Source of the DNA: Chryseobacterium formosum
GTDB lineage: Bacteria > Bacteroidota > Bacteroidia > Flavobacteriales > Weeksellaceae
Direction of reading: 5' to 3'
Assembly (NCBI RefSeq): GCF_026460885.1
Contig: NZ_JAOVZW010000025.1
Span: 1-61,081, forward strand
Length of the DNA stretch: 61,081 nt
The notes under the pieces are model-generated. The model searched no databases. It saw only the letters and a program-made list of their open reading frames with translations, and was not told the DNA's origin. Position 1 is the stretch's first letter; each line of letters begins with the position of its first letter. A program made the translations under genes and the position numbers. Below, piece after piece: positions 49,392-59,836 of the stretch.

Positions 49392-51680
49392 ATGTCAAGT
49401 AAAACTCACCGCGACGAAAAAAACTTTAGTCAGGCAGCGTTAGATTATCATAAAGCAGAGCCAAAAGGAAAAATTGAAGTAATTCCTTCAAAACCACACT
49501 CATCGCAGAGAGATTTGTCTTTGGCTTATTCTCCAGGAGTTGCGGTTCCGTGTATGGAAATCCATCACAACCCTGAAACGGTTTATGATTATACAGGAAA
49601 AGGAAATTTAGTAGCGGTTATTTCAAACGGAACGGCAGTTCTTGGTTTGGGAGACATCGGTGCTGAAGCTTCTAAACCTGTAATGGAAGGAAAAGGTCTT
49701 TTGTTTAAAATCTTTGCAGACATTAATGTTTTTGATATTGAAATTGACGAAAAAGATCCTGATAAATTTATTCAGATTGTAAAAGGAATTGCTCCAACTT
49801 TTGGCGGAATCAACCTTGAAGATATCAAAGCTCCTGAAGCTTTTTATATTGAACAAAAATTAAAGGAAGAATTAGATATTCCTTTGATGCATGATGATCA
49901 GCACGGGACAGCAATTATTTCTGCAGCAGCATTAATCAATTCACTTCAGATTGCCAATAAGAATATCGGAGAAGTGAAAATGGTGGTGAATGGAGCGGGA
50001 GCAGCGGCTGTAGCTTGTACCAATCTTTATATTTCTTTAGGTTTAAAAAGAGAAAATGTATTGATGTGTGATAGTAAAGGCGTAATCAACCATAAAAGAG
50101 AGAATCTTACACCTGAAAAAATAGATTTTATTGCTCAGACGGATATTGATACTTTAGAAGATGCCGTAAAAGGTTCTGATGTTTTCATCGGTTTGTCTAA
50201 AGGAAATGTGATGACACCGGAAATGTTGAGCAGCATGAATGAGAACCCGATTGTTTTTGCATTAGCAAATCCAGATCCTGAGATTGCTTACGATTTGGCA
50301 CTTTCTACAAGAAAGGATGTGATTATGGCGACGGGAAGAAGTGATTATCCTAATCAGGTGAACAATGTTCTTGGTTTTCCATATATTTTCCGTGGAGCAT
50401 TGGATGTTCAGGCAAAAGGAATTAATGAAGAAATGAAATTGGCAGCAGTTCATGCAATTGCAGATTTGGCTAAAGAACCGGTTCCTGAAGCAGTAATTTT
50501 GGCTTATAATGTTAAAAATTTACAGTTTGGTAGAGAATATTTTATTCCGAAACCATTTGATAACAGATTAATTACTAAAGTATCAAGTGCAGTTGCAAAA
50601 GCAGCTATTGAAAGCGGAGTTGCAAGAAAGACTATTGCAGATTTCGACGAATACGAAACTCAGCTTCTCGACAGAATGGGAAGAGATGAGAAATTGGTGA
50701 GAATGATGCAAAACCGTGCAAAGGCAAATCCGAAAAGAATTACTTTAGGAAATGCTGAAGAATATAATGTTCTGAAAGCTGCACAGATTTTATATGAAGA
50801 AGGAATTGCTCATCCTATTCTTTTAGGGGACAAAAAATATGTGAAAGAACAAATGGAACGTTTCGGAATCAACATTGATGTTCCGATTATCGATCCTAGT
50901 GATGACGATCAGAAAGAAAACAGAAAAAAATACAGAGAAACACTTTGGAAACTTCGTCAGAGAAAAGGGATGAACGAGTACAAGGCAAAAAGATACGTTC
51001 GCCAGAGAGATTATTTTGGTCCTTTAATGTTGAAGCATGGTGATACAGACGGATTAATTATTGGTTTTTCTAAAAATTATGTTTCTACTTTAAGACCTGT
51101 TTTAGAAGTAATCGAAAAAGATAAAGGCGTTGATAAAGTGGCGGCAATGATGATGATTTTGTCTGAAAAGAAACCTATTTTCTTTGCAGATACTTCAATC
51201 AATCAAAATCCTTCTGCTGAAGATTTGGTAAATATTGCTAAAATGGCTGAACACACCGTGAAATCATTTGCGATTGAACCAAGAATTGCGATGTTAGGTT
51301 TTGAAAACTTTGCAGCAATTTCCGATACTTCCAAAAAAGTAGCGAAAGCGGTAAGCATTCTACACGAGAAATTCCCTAAAATGGTTGTGGATGGAGAAAT
51401 TCAGCCTGACTTTGCAATGAATGCAGATCATTTAAGTGATTATCCGTTCTCAAAATTAGGAACAACTCCTGCAAATACATTTATTTTCCCAAATCTTGAA
51501 TCGGCAAACCTATCTTACAAGATTATCAGAGGAATGAAGGTTGCACAAGTAATCGGACCAATTTTAATGGGACTAAAACAACCGGTTCATGTTTTACAAA
51601 TGCGTTCAAGTGTTGATGAGATTGTAAACTTAGCAACAGTTGCAGTTTTGGATGCTCAGAGAAGAGAAAGTAAAAAATAA
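49392..51680 (+). CDS. maeB: NADP-dependent malic enzyme (fused with phosphotransacetylase domain)
   Basis: The 762-aa enzyme decarboxylates malate to pyruvate, making NADPH. The N-terminal 420 residues are the malic enzyme (SLAYSPGVAVPC, the metal/substrate segment HDDQHGTAI, and the NADP loop VNGAGAAAVAC). Residues 430-762 are a phosphate acetyl/butyryltransferase-like domain (ILLGDKKYVKEQ, GLKQPVHVLQMRSSVDEIVNLA), which in MaeB binds acetyl-CoA as an allosteric inhibitor. Intact and canonical. Confidence 0.96.
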   Translation: MSSKTHRDEKNFSQAALDYHKAEPKGKIEVIPSKPHSSQRDLSLAYSPGVAVPCMEIHHNPETVYDYTGKGNLVAVISNGTAVLGLGDIGAEASKPVMEGKGLLFKIFADINVFDIEIDEKDPDKFIQIVKGIAPTFGGINLEDIKAPEAFYIEQKLKEELDIPLMHDDQHGTAIISAAALINSLQIANKNIGEVKMVVNGAGAAAVACTNLYISLGLKRENVLMCDSKGVINHKRENLTPEKIDFIAQTDIDTLEDAVKGSDVFIGLSKGNVMTPEMLSSMNENPIVFALANPDPEIAYDLALSTRKDVIMATGRSDYPNQVNNVLGFPYIFRGALDVQAKGINEEMKLAAVHAIADLAKEPVPEAVILAYNVKNLQFGREYFIPKPFDNRLITKVSSAVAKAAIESGVARKTIADFDEYETQLLDRMGRDEKLVRMMQNRAKANPKRITLGNAEEYNVLKAAQILYEEGIAHPILLGDKKYVKEQMERFGINIDVPIIDPSDDDQKENRKKYRETLWKLRQRKGMNEYKAKRYVRQRDYFGPLMLKHGDTDGLIIGFSKNYVSTLRPVLEVIEKDKGVDKVAAMMMILSEKKPIFFADTSINQNPSAEDLVNIAKMAEHTVKSFAIEPRIAMLGFENFAAISDTSKKVAKAVSILHEKFPKMVVDGEIQPDFAMNADHLSDYPFSKLGTTPANTFIFPNLESANLSYKIIRGMKVAQVIGPILMGLKQPVHVLQMRSSVDEIVNLATVAVLDAQRRESKK

Positions 51681-51684
51681 AAAT

Positions 51685-51734
51685 CCCAAAGGGACGACTT
51701 ACTAAAGCATAGGATAAAATCCTATCAATAAAAT
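51685..51734. repeat. REP-like palindromic element
   Basis: The element starts with CCCAAAGGG, continues with ACGACTTACTAAAGC, and ends with the hairpin TAGGAT-AAA-ATCCTA and ATCAATAAAAT. Sixteen bases at its end (51719-51734) match bases 3-18 of this window with one change. Such sequences recur in Bacteroidota intergenic regions as I remember them. Confidence 0.5.
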
Positions 51735-51742
51735 AAATTTAA

Positions 51743-51790
51743 AAAGTCGGTCAAGAATTGATAAGATTCTGCCCGACTTTATTTGTTTAA
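51743..51790 (+). terminator. Terminator of maeB
   Basis: AAAGTCGG (51743-51750) pairs with CCGACTTT (51773-51780). Inside, AGAAT and ATTCT also pair. A short T-rich tail follows. Confidence 0.7.
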
Positions 51791-51811
51791 AAATAAATGT
51801 CTTAAGGTCTT

Positions 51812-51910
51812 GTTGAAAACGTACGTACGTTTTACTAAAAAGATACGTATGTTTTGAATAAAAGGTAAGGTAGTTTTAAATGAAACGTCCGTATCTTTTA
51901 AAGTTACTCT
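51812..51910. repeat. Degenerate tandem array with a period of about 22 nt
   Basis: Units starting GTA(C/T)GTTTT or GTA-GTTTT lie at 51825-51846, 51847-51869, 51870-51890 and 51891 onward (22, 23, 21 nt). Each has an A/T core (ACTAAAA, GAATAAAA, AAATGAAA). At the left end is the exact 18-bp palindrome AAAACGTACGTACGTTTT (51816-51833). It lies in the 440-bp maeB-ruvA spacer and contains no gene. Confidence 0.6.
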
Positions 51911-52093
51911 TTAGTATGACAATGTTTTAAGACTTTTTTAGTTTAAAATCTAGCCCTAAAATCACAATAAACAGATAACTCTAATTTTTTTTTGAACTTA
52001 TCTATTTTTACGTTAATTCATTGTCTTTATAATGACAAAAAAAGTTAAATATCATTCTTATGTTAAATGAATTTATTACTTAGTTTAAATTAC

Positions 52094-52101
52094 TATATTT
52101 G
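52094..52101 (+). promoter_or_regulatory. Predicted ruvA-sprA promoter -7 element
   Basis: TATATTTG fits TAnnTTTG, 20 nt before the ruvA ATG. No well-placed TTG was seen. Between the repeat array and this site (51911-52093) the sequence is AT-rich without other features. Confidence 0.5.
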
Positions 52102-52120
52102 GAAGTTATAAAAATTAATA

Positions 52121-52705
52121 ATGATATTTTCTTTACAGGGCATCGTTCAGGAGCTTACCCCGACTTACGCAGTAATCAACGTAAACGGAGTAGGATATTA
52201 CGTCGGAATCAGCCTCATGACTTCTCAAAAACTTACTTTAAATAAAGAAACCTTTCTTTTCATTCAGCAGATCATTCGTGAAGATGCACATCTGCTTTTT
52301 GGTTTTAACACTCGTTTGGAAAAAGAAATGTTTAATCTCTTAATAAGCGTTAATGGTGTAGGTGCTGTTTCTGCTCTTATTTTATTGTCTACTTTAAGCC
52401 TTGATGAGATTGCTTCGGCAATACTTTCCGGTAACAGCGTTCTCATTCAAAAAGCAAAAGGAATCGGAGCAAAAACTGCCGAAAGAATTATTGTTGATCT
52501 GAAGGATAAAGTGCAAAAATTCAGCAACCCAGAAGAAAATATTTCTTTGGCTGTAAATAATAAAGTCAAGGAAGAATCGTTATCTGCATTAGAAGTTTTG
52601 GGGATTCCTAAAAGGTCTAGCGAGAAAATTGCTGACCGTTTTTTAAAGCAAAATCCAGATATTTCTGTAGAAGAATTAGTAAAACAAATCTTAAAAAACA
52701 TTTAA
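52121..52705 (+). CDS. ruvA: Holliday junction branch migration protein RuvA
   Basis: The 194-aa protein binds four-way DNA junctions as a tetramer and loads RuvB. It has an N-terminal OB domain (MIFSLQGIVQELTPTYAVINVNG in parts), two helix-hairpin-helix motifs (ISVNGVGAVSALILLS and KAKGIGAKTAERIIVDLKDK in parts) and the C-terminal RuvB-binding domain (EALSALEVLGIP-like). Directly followed by sprA, a conserved arrangement in this class. Confidence 0.96.
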   Translation: MIFSLQGIVQELTPTYAVINVNGVGYYVGISLMTSQKLTLNKETFLFIQQIIREDAHLLFGFNTRLEKEMFNLLISVNGVGAVSALILLSTLSLDEIASAILSGNSVLIQKAKGIGAKTAERIIVDLKDKVQKFSNPEENISLAVNNKVKEESLSALEVLGIPKRSSEKIADRFLKQNPDISVEELVKQILKNI

Positions 52706-52711
52706 CATTTG

Positions 52712-55700
52712 GTGAAAAATAATAAGTTTCTCAGCATCTATATATTCTTGTCGTTTTTATTCTGTTCGGTCAATACTTTCGGACAGCAAGAAAATCAGCA
52801 AGGTTTTTCTATAAAGAAAAATTACGAAGTTACAGACCCTACCTATTACGAAGCGTATTACGATATCAAAACCGGGATGTACTATGTATATCCTAAAATT
52901 GGTAATACAATTACCGGACCAGGTGTTGCAATGTCTCCCGAAGATTATAAAGAGTTTATGCTTGCAGAGCAGTCTAAAGCTTTTTATAGAGATAAATCTG
53001 AACGTTACAATTTAATGTTCAGAAAAGATAAAACGGACGCTGCAAAAAGAGGTTTAATTCCTTCATTAACGATTAACAACAGACTTTTCGAATCTATTTT
53101 TGGAAGTAATAAGATTGAAATTATTCCTTCCGGATATGCTTCATTTGATTTTGCAGGGCTTTATCAGAAGATTGATAACCCAATGATTTTGCCTCAGAAC
53201 AGAACGAGTTTTACATTTGATATTGACCAAAGGATTCAGTTAGGTTTAATTGGAAAAGTGGGTGAAAACTTACAGTTGAAAGCCAATTACGATACTCAGA
53301 GTGGTTTTGCTTTTGAAAACAGAATGAATTTGGTTTGGCAGTCAAAAGGAACATGGAAAGATCTTCAGACAAAAGGTTTGAACGATGTTGATAAACCGAA
53401 TTCAGGAGGTGAAGATAAAATCATCAAAAGAATTGAGTTTGGTAACGTAAATATGCCGCTTTCTACAAGTTTAATTCGTGGTTCGGAGTCTCTATTTGGG
53501 GTGAAAACTGAGTTTCAGTTAGGTAAAACTTTCGGAACAGTCGTGCTTTCTCAGCAACAGGGTGAAGCCCGAAATATTGTTGTACAAGGAGGTGGAACGA
53601 TGAATACTTTTAAAGTTAATGCTTTAGATTATGATGAAAACCAGCATTATTTTATAGGACAATACTTCTTAAATAATTACGATACTGCTTTACAAAATTA
53701 TCCTCAGATTAATTCAAGAATCAGCATTTCTAGAATGGAAGTTTGGGTTTTAGATCAGGGGAATTCAAATTTAGCTTATCAAAAGAGTTTAATAGGAATA
53801 AGAGATTTAGGTGAAGGTCTTTCGGGATTACCAGATAATTCACAGAATGGATTGTATCAACAAGTAAATTCAGCAATTGGAACTCCAAGAGAACAAGGGA
53901 AAAATTACCTACCAAATTTCCAAGGACAAACTTTTGCAGGAAGTACACAGCCTTATGATAACGGAGAGCAATTTGTACTGACTACAAAAGCAAGAAGAAT
54001 GGATGCAGGTGAATATACCTTTCATCCGCAATTGGGTTATATCTCTTTGAATCAAAAATTAAATGATAATCAGCTTTTAGCGGTTTCATATTCATATACG
54101 GTTAACGGAACCAATCAGGTTTATAAAGTAGGGGAGTTTTCTGAGGAAAGTCCTGTTTTGGTAACAAAACTTCTAAGACCAAACAATAAAGTAAACGTTC
54201 AGTCTCCAATGTGGAATCTAATGATGAAGAACTTTTATTCTTTAGATGCTGCACAGGTTGATCGCGACGGATTTATTTTAAATGTTTATTATCGTGATGC
54301 AAAAACAGGAGGTAAGGTCAATTATCTTCCTGGGACACCTGTTGAAGGAACCAACTTATTGAAGTTGTTTAACTGGGATCGTCTAAACGTGAATGGTGAT
54401 TTACAAAGCAATAACGGAGTTTTAGGTGATGGTGTTTTCGATTTTGTAGAAGGTATTACAATCAGAAAAGATCAGGGTAGAATTATGTTTACCAAAGTAC
54501 AGCCTTTCGGAAGCTATATGGCTGGTTTGGTAGGAAATAACCCTCAATATGTATTCTCAGATTTATATACACAACAAAAACAAGTAGCAAGCCAAAGTAA
54601 TCTTTCTCAACGTTATACGATGGAAGGTCGTTACAAAGGAGCTCAAGGACAGGGAATTTCTTTGGGTGCAGTAAACGTTCCTCAAGGTTCGGTTAAAGTT
54701 TCTGCAAATGGAGTGCAACTTACAGAAGGTATTGATTATACGGTTGATTATATGCTCGGAACTGTTACCATTATTAATGAAACAGTAAAACAATCGGGTC
54801 AGGCAATTAATATAGCATTAGAAAATCAGTTGACTTTTAATACACAGAGAAAGAGATTTTTAGGTTTAAATTTAGAAAGAAGAGTCAGCGAAAACTTTAT
54901 TTTCGGTGGAACTGTTGTTAATTATTCTGAATCTCCGCTAACTCAAAAGGTTAATTACGGTCAGGAAGCTGTAAACAATACAATGGCGGGAGTAAATATG
55001 ATGTATAACAATCAACTCCCTTTCCTGACAAGATTAACAGACAAAATTCCAGGTATTAATACGGAGGCTCCTTCTAACTTAAATTTTAAAATGGAAGCGG
55101 CTTATTTAATTCCGGGAATCAATAAAGGAACAAATGACCAATCCTACATCGATGATTTTGAACAAACGACTGCCAAAATTTCATTAAAAGAACCTACAGC
55201 TTGGAGCTTAGCTTCTAAGCCTGAGAAAAGTCAAAGTAATCCACTTTTTGCCGGAGCCGGAGCTAATGATAATTTAACAAATGGATTTGGTAGAGGTTTG
55301 TTATCATGGTATAATATTGATCCGAGATTTTGGGGAGTAGGAGGAAGAGCCCCGCAGGGAATTACTGCTGCTTCAGTTTCCAATCACGCTTCGAGACGTG
55401 TACAATTCACGGAAATTTTCAACAACAGAGATTTTGTAGCGGGAGAACAAACCTTCACCAATACTTTTGATATTTCTTATTTCCCTCAGGAAAAAGGTCC
55501 TTATAATGCAAATCCTGCAACTGAAACTACTCAGCAAAGATGGGCGGGAATTATGAGACCGATAAGTGTTTCAAATTTCATTAATTCTAATATTGAATAT
55601 GTAGAATTTTGGATGATGGATCCTTATGCAGATGGAAATACTTTAGGTACAAGCCCAAAACTACTTTTACATTTAGGAAATGTTTCAGAAGATGTTCTTA

Positions 55701-58700
55701 AGGATGGACTGATGCAATACGAAAATGGTTTACCGACAGGAGGTTCTCCATCAACTACAACGACATCAAACTGGGGAGTGCAGCCAAAGCAGCCACCAAT
55801 TTTATATGCTTTCTCAACGGAAGGAGCAGACAGGACTGCACAGGATTTAGGATATGACGGTTTAAGCTCTGACCAGGAATCTGCGAGATTTGGAACAACT
55901 TTTATCAATCCTGTAACCAATCTTTCCGATCCTGCAATTGATGACTTTGTATTCTACTTGTCTGATAAATTTACAGGAAGTCAAGCTGCATCAATTGTGC
56001 AGAGATATAAATATTTCAGAGGCCCGGAAGGAAACTCGCAGAGTAATTCATTGGAAGTTGCTACACAAACTCCGGATGCAGAAGATATTAATAAAGATTA
56101 TAATTTAGATCAGAGTGAAAGCTATAACGAATATATTGTCGACCTGGATCCTGCAAGTTTAGTAACGGGAACAAGTAACTATATTGTTGATCAAAAAACA
56201 GTAACGGCAACTTTTCAAGATGGTAGAACTGATGATGTAAAATGGTATTTATTCAGAATTCCTGTATCTGATTACGATTCTGGTAAGCCTAATTTGGGAG
56301 GTGAAAAAAATCCTGCAATTCTGAATAATGTAAGATTTGCAAGGTTAATGTTAACCGGTTTTGATCAGGCATCAACTTTGAGATTTGGAACTATGGACTT
56401 GATCAGATCAGATTGGAGACGATATACCAACCGAATTGCTAGTCCGACTATACCATCAGATCAAGAAGGTGTAGGAGTTGATTCTGGAACAGCACAATTA
56501 GAAGTCGGAAGTGTGAATATAGAAGAGAATGCATTAAATCAGCCTCCTTACGTACTTCCTCCGGGAATCGACAGACAGGTTCTTAGTGGAAATGCGGGGG
56601 CACAAAGACAAAATGAATCTTCACTGTATTTAAAAGCAACTAATATTACAAATCAAGCTAAAGGAGTATTTAAAAATACCTCTTTGGATATGAGAAGATA
56701 TAAGAAACTGAAATTATTTGTTCATGGTCAAAATTTAAATGATCCTATATCTTCTGCATATGATCCCAACACAAAATTCTTTATAAGATTCGGTAGTGAT
56801 GCTACAGATAACTATTATGAATATGAATCTTCAGTTAAGTTTACCTCTAATACAGCTAGAACTCCATTAGAAATATGGCCTGCAGAAAACGAAGTGGATT
56901 TTAATATTCAGGATTTTGTAGATGCAAAAATAAGAAGAGATAGACAATTTCCTGGTGATATTATTGCCAGAAGAAAAGATGCACAATTTGGTGATAATAA
57001 TAAAGGAATCTTCATAAAGGGTAGACCTTCATTAGGAAGCATTACTACTATTATGATTGGGGTAAGAAATGTTGGGACTAGTCGTGAAACTCCAACAGAT
57101 CTTGTTCTTTGGGTAAACGAAATCCGTCTTTCTGAGATTGAAAACGATGGAGGTTATGCAGGAAATGCAAGTTTAAATTTCAACTTAGGAGATTTTGCTA
57201 CCGTTAATACAAGTGCTTCCTATTCATCAGTTGGTTTTGGAAATATAGATTCTAAACCGGCAGAAAGAAGTCAGGCGACTCAGTCTGCTTTCAGTATTAA
57301 TACGGCTGTGAATGTAGATAAATTTTTACCTGAGAAAACGGGAATGAAAATTCCGGTGAACTATTCTTACTCGCAAACCATCGAAGATCCGAAGTACAAT
57401 CCTTTAGATACTGATGTTGAATTTAGCAAAGCTGCAAACAGAGAAGAACTGAAAAAAGTGGCAAGAACGTATACTCAGCAAAGAAGTATCGGGGTTGTCA
57501 ATATGCATAAAGAAAGGGTGAAACCAAACAGTAAGCCTAAATTTTATGACGTAGAAAACCTTTCATTGACTGCCGTTTATAATGACGATCATTACCGTGA
57601 TATTTATACCAAGAAAAACTACAGACAGTATTTCAGAGGATATTTGGATTACAATTATACTTTTAAACCTTGGGTTGTAAAGCCTTTCAATAAAATGATT
57701 AGTGATACCGCTAAATCAACAAAATATTTGAGATGGATAAAGGAGTTTAACATTAATCCGGTTCCTACAAGATTGTCTTTCAGAACTGAGCTTGACAGAA
57801 ATTACAACGAGCTTGAATTTAGAAATATCGATGCAATTTTAAGCGGAAATCTTAATGATGACTTTGCTGCTTTGAAAAACAGAAACTTCTATTTCGGATG
57901 GCAGTATGGTTTAGGATTTAATTTTACCAAATCTTTAAAACTTGAAATCAATTCAGCAACAAGAACATTAAATGATCAGGTTGATGTAAATACAATGGAT
58001 AATTCTTCGATTTTTGGAAATATTTTCAGAGCTGGAAGACCTGTTTTATATAACCACCGAGTTCAGTTGAATTATAAATTACCGTTCCAATATCTTCCTT
58101 ATTTAGATTTTATTGATGCAGAGTTAGGTTACGGATTTACTTATAACTGGAATGCAAGATCTACTGCACTTCTTAGAAGTCCGGAAGGAAGTTTAGGTTC
58201 AATCGGGCAGAATACCAATATTATTTCAGCAAATGCGACTGCCGATCTTCCGAAGTTCTTTGGTCAGTTTAGTTATTTCAAAAAAATGTCGACTACGCTT
58301 CAAAAACGTAAGCAAGAACAAGATTCATTGAATAATGCTTACACACAGGCTTGGGAGAAAAACAGATATGCATTTAAAAAGTATAAGTTTAAAAACAAAC
58401 TTTCTATTTTGCAAAGCGCAGCATTTGTTTTAACTTCTATGAAGCAATTGAATGTAACGTACACAGAAAACAACGGAACAGTTCTTCCGGGTCTACTTTC
58501 TGCACCAAACGGTTATGGTTACGGTCAGACTTTGGGAGGTCCTTCTTTAGGTTTCCTTTTTGGTTCGCAGGCTGACGTGAGAAGATTGGTAATGGAAAGA
58601 GGTTGGGTAAGCGATTCGCCTTATATGATTGATCCTTATATAAAGATGTCGACGCGGGAACTCAGAGCAGATTTACAGGTCTCCCCGATGAATGATTTTA

Positions 58701-59767
58701 ATATTAATTTTAATATTTTACAAACCTATAACAGGAATTTTTCTCATACAGGATTTAATTATGTCGATCAGCAGACAGGATTTGCAAACCCAAATCTTAC
58801 ATTTGCGAGTGATATGGTATCTTATTCGAATACAGTAGTCTTGCTAAATTCTTCCTTTAAAGAAAGTCCGGCAATTTTTGATGCGATCCGAGCTAATGCA
58901 AAACTCGTGTCTCAACAATTGGGAGGTACTTTAAATGCGGATGGATATACAGATGGACATAGTATTTCAAATGCGTATGTTTTAATTCCGGCATTCCGAG
59001 CTGCGATGGAAGGGAAAAATCCTGAAACAATGGGGAATGCTAAAAAGGCTGGATTCCCGATTCCGAACTGGAGAATTATTTATTCAGGTTTAAGAAATGT
59101 TCCTATAATCAACGGACAGTTCTCTAAGTTTGATATTTTGCACAGTTATAGCGCAACTTATACAGCAACCGGAGTTCAGTCGAATATTGATTATTTTAAC
59201 ATTTCAAATGATGTTGAAAATTCTCAAAGAGATGTAAACAATAACTACATCAATCCTTACACATTCTCTCAGGTAAGTTATACAGAATCATTCTCACCAC
59301 TTATCGGAGTTGATGTTACCATGAGAAATAATATGCAGTTTGGTATTCAGTATAATAAAATGCGTACAATGATTCTTGGTTTGGTTAATCATTCTCTTAC
59401 TGAAGATTCTAATACAGAATATGTAGTAAGATTGGGTTATATCGTAAGAAACTTCAGACTAGGAACGAATAATCAAAGAGGAGCAAGAGCGAAAGGCTCG
59501 GATCTGAATATCCGAGGTGATATTTCGCTTCGAGACAGCCGTACAAGCATCATGAATATTTTATTGAATGATTCTCAGGTAACTGGCGGACAAAGATTAA
59601 TGAATATTAAACTTTCTGCCGATTACAATGTTTCAGAAAACCTTAATTTAAGAGTATTTTACGAACAGATGACTTCGAAATACAAAATCTCAACGGCATT
59701 CCCGTTATCAACCATCAGAGCAGGATTATCTGCAACATTCACTTTTGGTGATTCCGGTGGCTTATAA
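52712..59767 (+). CDS. sprA: SprA, type IX secretion outer-membrane translocon
   Basis: This giant protein of about 2350 aa forms the outer-membrane channel of the type IX secretion system and is needed for gliding and export of T9SS cargo. It has a signal peptide (FLSIYIFLSFLFCSVNTFGQ), SprA_N-type segments repeated in the first half (DYDENQHYFIGQYFLNNYDT, LNFKMEAAYLIPGIN) and long beta-barrel strands. It ends in a typical outer-membrane tail (SATFTFGDSGGL). No ATG is present. GTG 52712 gives a start of MKNNKF and a better signal peptide; a TTG one codon earlier is possible. Six bases after ruvA. Confidence 0.96.
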   Translation: MKNNKFLSIYIFLSFLFCSVNTFGQQENQQGFSIKKNYEVTDPTYYEAYYDIKTGMYYVYPKIGNTITGPGVAMSPEDYKEFMLAEQSKAFYRDKSERYNLMFRKDKTDAAKRGLIPSLTINNRLFESIFGSNKIEIIPSGYASFDFAGLYQKIDNPMILPQNRTSFTFDIDQRIQLGLIGKVGENLQLKANYDTQSGFAFENRMNLVWQSKGTWKDLQTKGLNDVDKPNSGGEDKIIKRIEFGNVNMPLSTSLIRGSESLFGVKTEFQLGKTFGTVVLSQQQGEARNIVVQGGGTMNTFKVNALDYDENQHYFIGQYFLNNYDTALQNYPQINSRISISRMEVWVLDQGNSNLAYQKSLIGIRDLGEGLSGLPDNSQNGLYQQVNSAIGTPREQGKNYLPNFQGQTFAGSTQPYDNGEQFVLTTKARRMDAGEYTFHPQLGYISLNQKLNDNQLLAVSYSYTVNGTNQVYKVGEFSEESPVLVTKLLRPNNKVNVQSPMWNLMMKNFYSLDAAQVDRDGFILNVYYRDAKTGGKVNYLPGTPVEGTNLLKLFNWDRLNVNGDLQSNNGVLGDGVFDFVEGITIRKDQGRIMFTKVQPFGSYMAGLVGNNPQYVFSDLYTQQKQVASQSNLSQRYTMEGRYKGAQGQGISLGAVNVPQGSVKVSANGVQLTEGIDYTVDYMLGTVTIINETVKQSGQAINIALENQLTFNTQRKRFLGLNLERRVSENFIFGGTVVNYSESPLTQKVNYGQEAVNNTMAGVNMMYNNQLPFLTRLTDKIPGINTEAPSNLNFKMEAAYLIPGINKGTNDQSYIDDFEQTTAKISLKEPTAWSLASKPEKSQSNPLFAGAGANDNLTNGFGRGLLSWYNIDPRFWGVGGRAPQGITAASVSNHASRRVQFTEIFNNRDFVAGEQTFTNTFDISYFPQEKGPYNANPATETTQQRWAGIMRPISVSNFINSNIEYVEFWMMDPYADGNTLGTSPKLLLHLGNVSEDVLKDGLMQYENGLPTGGSPSTTTTSNWGVQPKQPPILYAFSTEGADRTAQDLGYDGLSSDQESARFGTTFINPVTNLSDPAIDDFVFYLSDKFTGSQAASIVQRYKYFRGPEGNSQSNSLEVATQTPDAEDINKDYNLDQSESYNEYIVDLDPASLVTGTSNYIVDQKTVTATFQDGRTDDVKWYLFRIPVSDYDSGKPNLGGEKNPAILNNVRFARLMLTGFDQASTLRFGTMDLIRSDWRRYTNRIASPTIPSDQEGVGVDSGTAQLEVGSVNIEENALNQPPYVLPPGIDRQVLSGNAGAQRQNESSLYLKATNITNQAKGVFKNTSLDMRRYKKLKLFVHGQNLNDPISSAYDPNTKFFIRFGSDATDNYYEYESSVKFTSNTARTPLEIWPAENEVDFNIQDFVDAKIRRDRQFPGDIIARRKDAQFGDNNKGIFIKGRPSLGSITTIMIGVRNVGTSRETPTDLVLWVNEIRLSEIENDGGYAGNASLNFNLGDFATVNTSASYSSVGFGNIDSKPAERSQATQSAFSINTAVNVDKFLPEKTGMKIPVNYSYSQTIEDPKYNPLDTDVEFSKAANREELKKVARTYTQQRSIGVVNMHKERVKPNSKPKFYDVENLSLTAVYNDDHYRDIYTKKNYRQYFRGYLDYNYTFKPWVVKPFNKMISDTAKSTKYLRWIKEFNINPVPTRLSFRTELDRNYNELEFRNIDAILSGNLNDDFAALKNRNFYFGWQYGLGFNFTKSLKLEINSATRTLNDQVDVNTMDNSSIFGNIFRAGRPVLYNHRVQLNYKLPFQYLPYLDFIDAELGYGFTYNWNARSTALLRSPEGSLGSIGQNTNIISANATADLPKFFGQFSYFKKMSTTLQKRKQEQDSLNNAYTQAWEKNRYAFKKYKFKNKLSILQSAAFVLTSMKQLNVTYTENNGTVLPGLLSAPNGYGYGQTLGGPSLGFLFGSQADVRRLVMERGWVSDSPYMIDPYIKMSTRELRADLQVSPMNDFNINFNILQTYNRNFSHTGFNYVDQQTGFANPNLTFASDMVSYSNTVVLLNSSFKESPAIFDAIRANAKLVSQQLGGTLNADGYTDGHSISNAYVLIPAFRAAMEGKNPETMGNAKKAGFPIPNWRIIYSGLRNVPIINGQFSKFDILHSYSATYTATGVQSNIDYFNISNDVENSQRDVNNNYINPYTFSQVSYTESFSPLIGVDVTMRNNMQFGIQYNKMRTMILGLVNHSLTEDSNTEYVVRLGYIVRNFRLGTNNQRGARAKGSDLNIRGDISLRDSRTSIMNILLNDSQVTGGQRLMNIKLSADYNVSENLNLRVFYEQMTSKYKISTAFPLSTIRAGLSATFTFGDSGGL

Positions 59768-59778
59768 ATAAACAAATC

Positions 59779-59812
59779 AAATCCCTTTCGAAAAAGAAAG
59801 GGATTTTTTATT
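59779..59812 (+). terminator. Terminator of sprA
   Basis: AAATCCCTTTC (59779-59789) pairs with GAAAGGGATTT (59796-59806) around GAAAAA, then T-rich sequence. Confidence 0.85.
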
Positions 59813-59836
59813 TCACAGCTATTGGATTATAGGATT

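Noticed and set aside
51812..51910. CRISPR array
   Set aside because: Units are degenerate, without exact repeats separated by unique spacers, and no cas gene is nearby.
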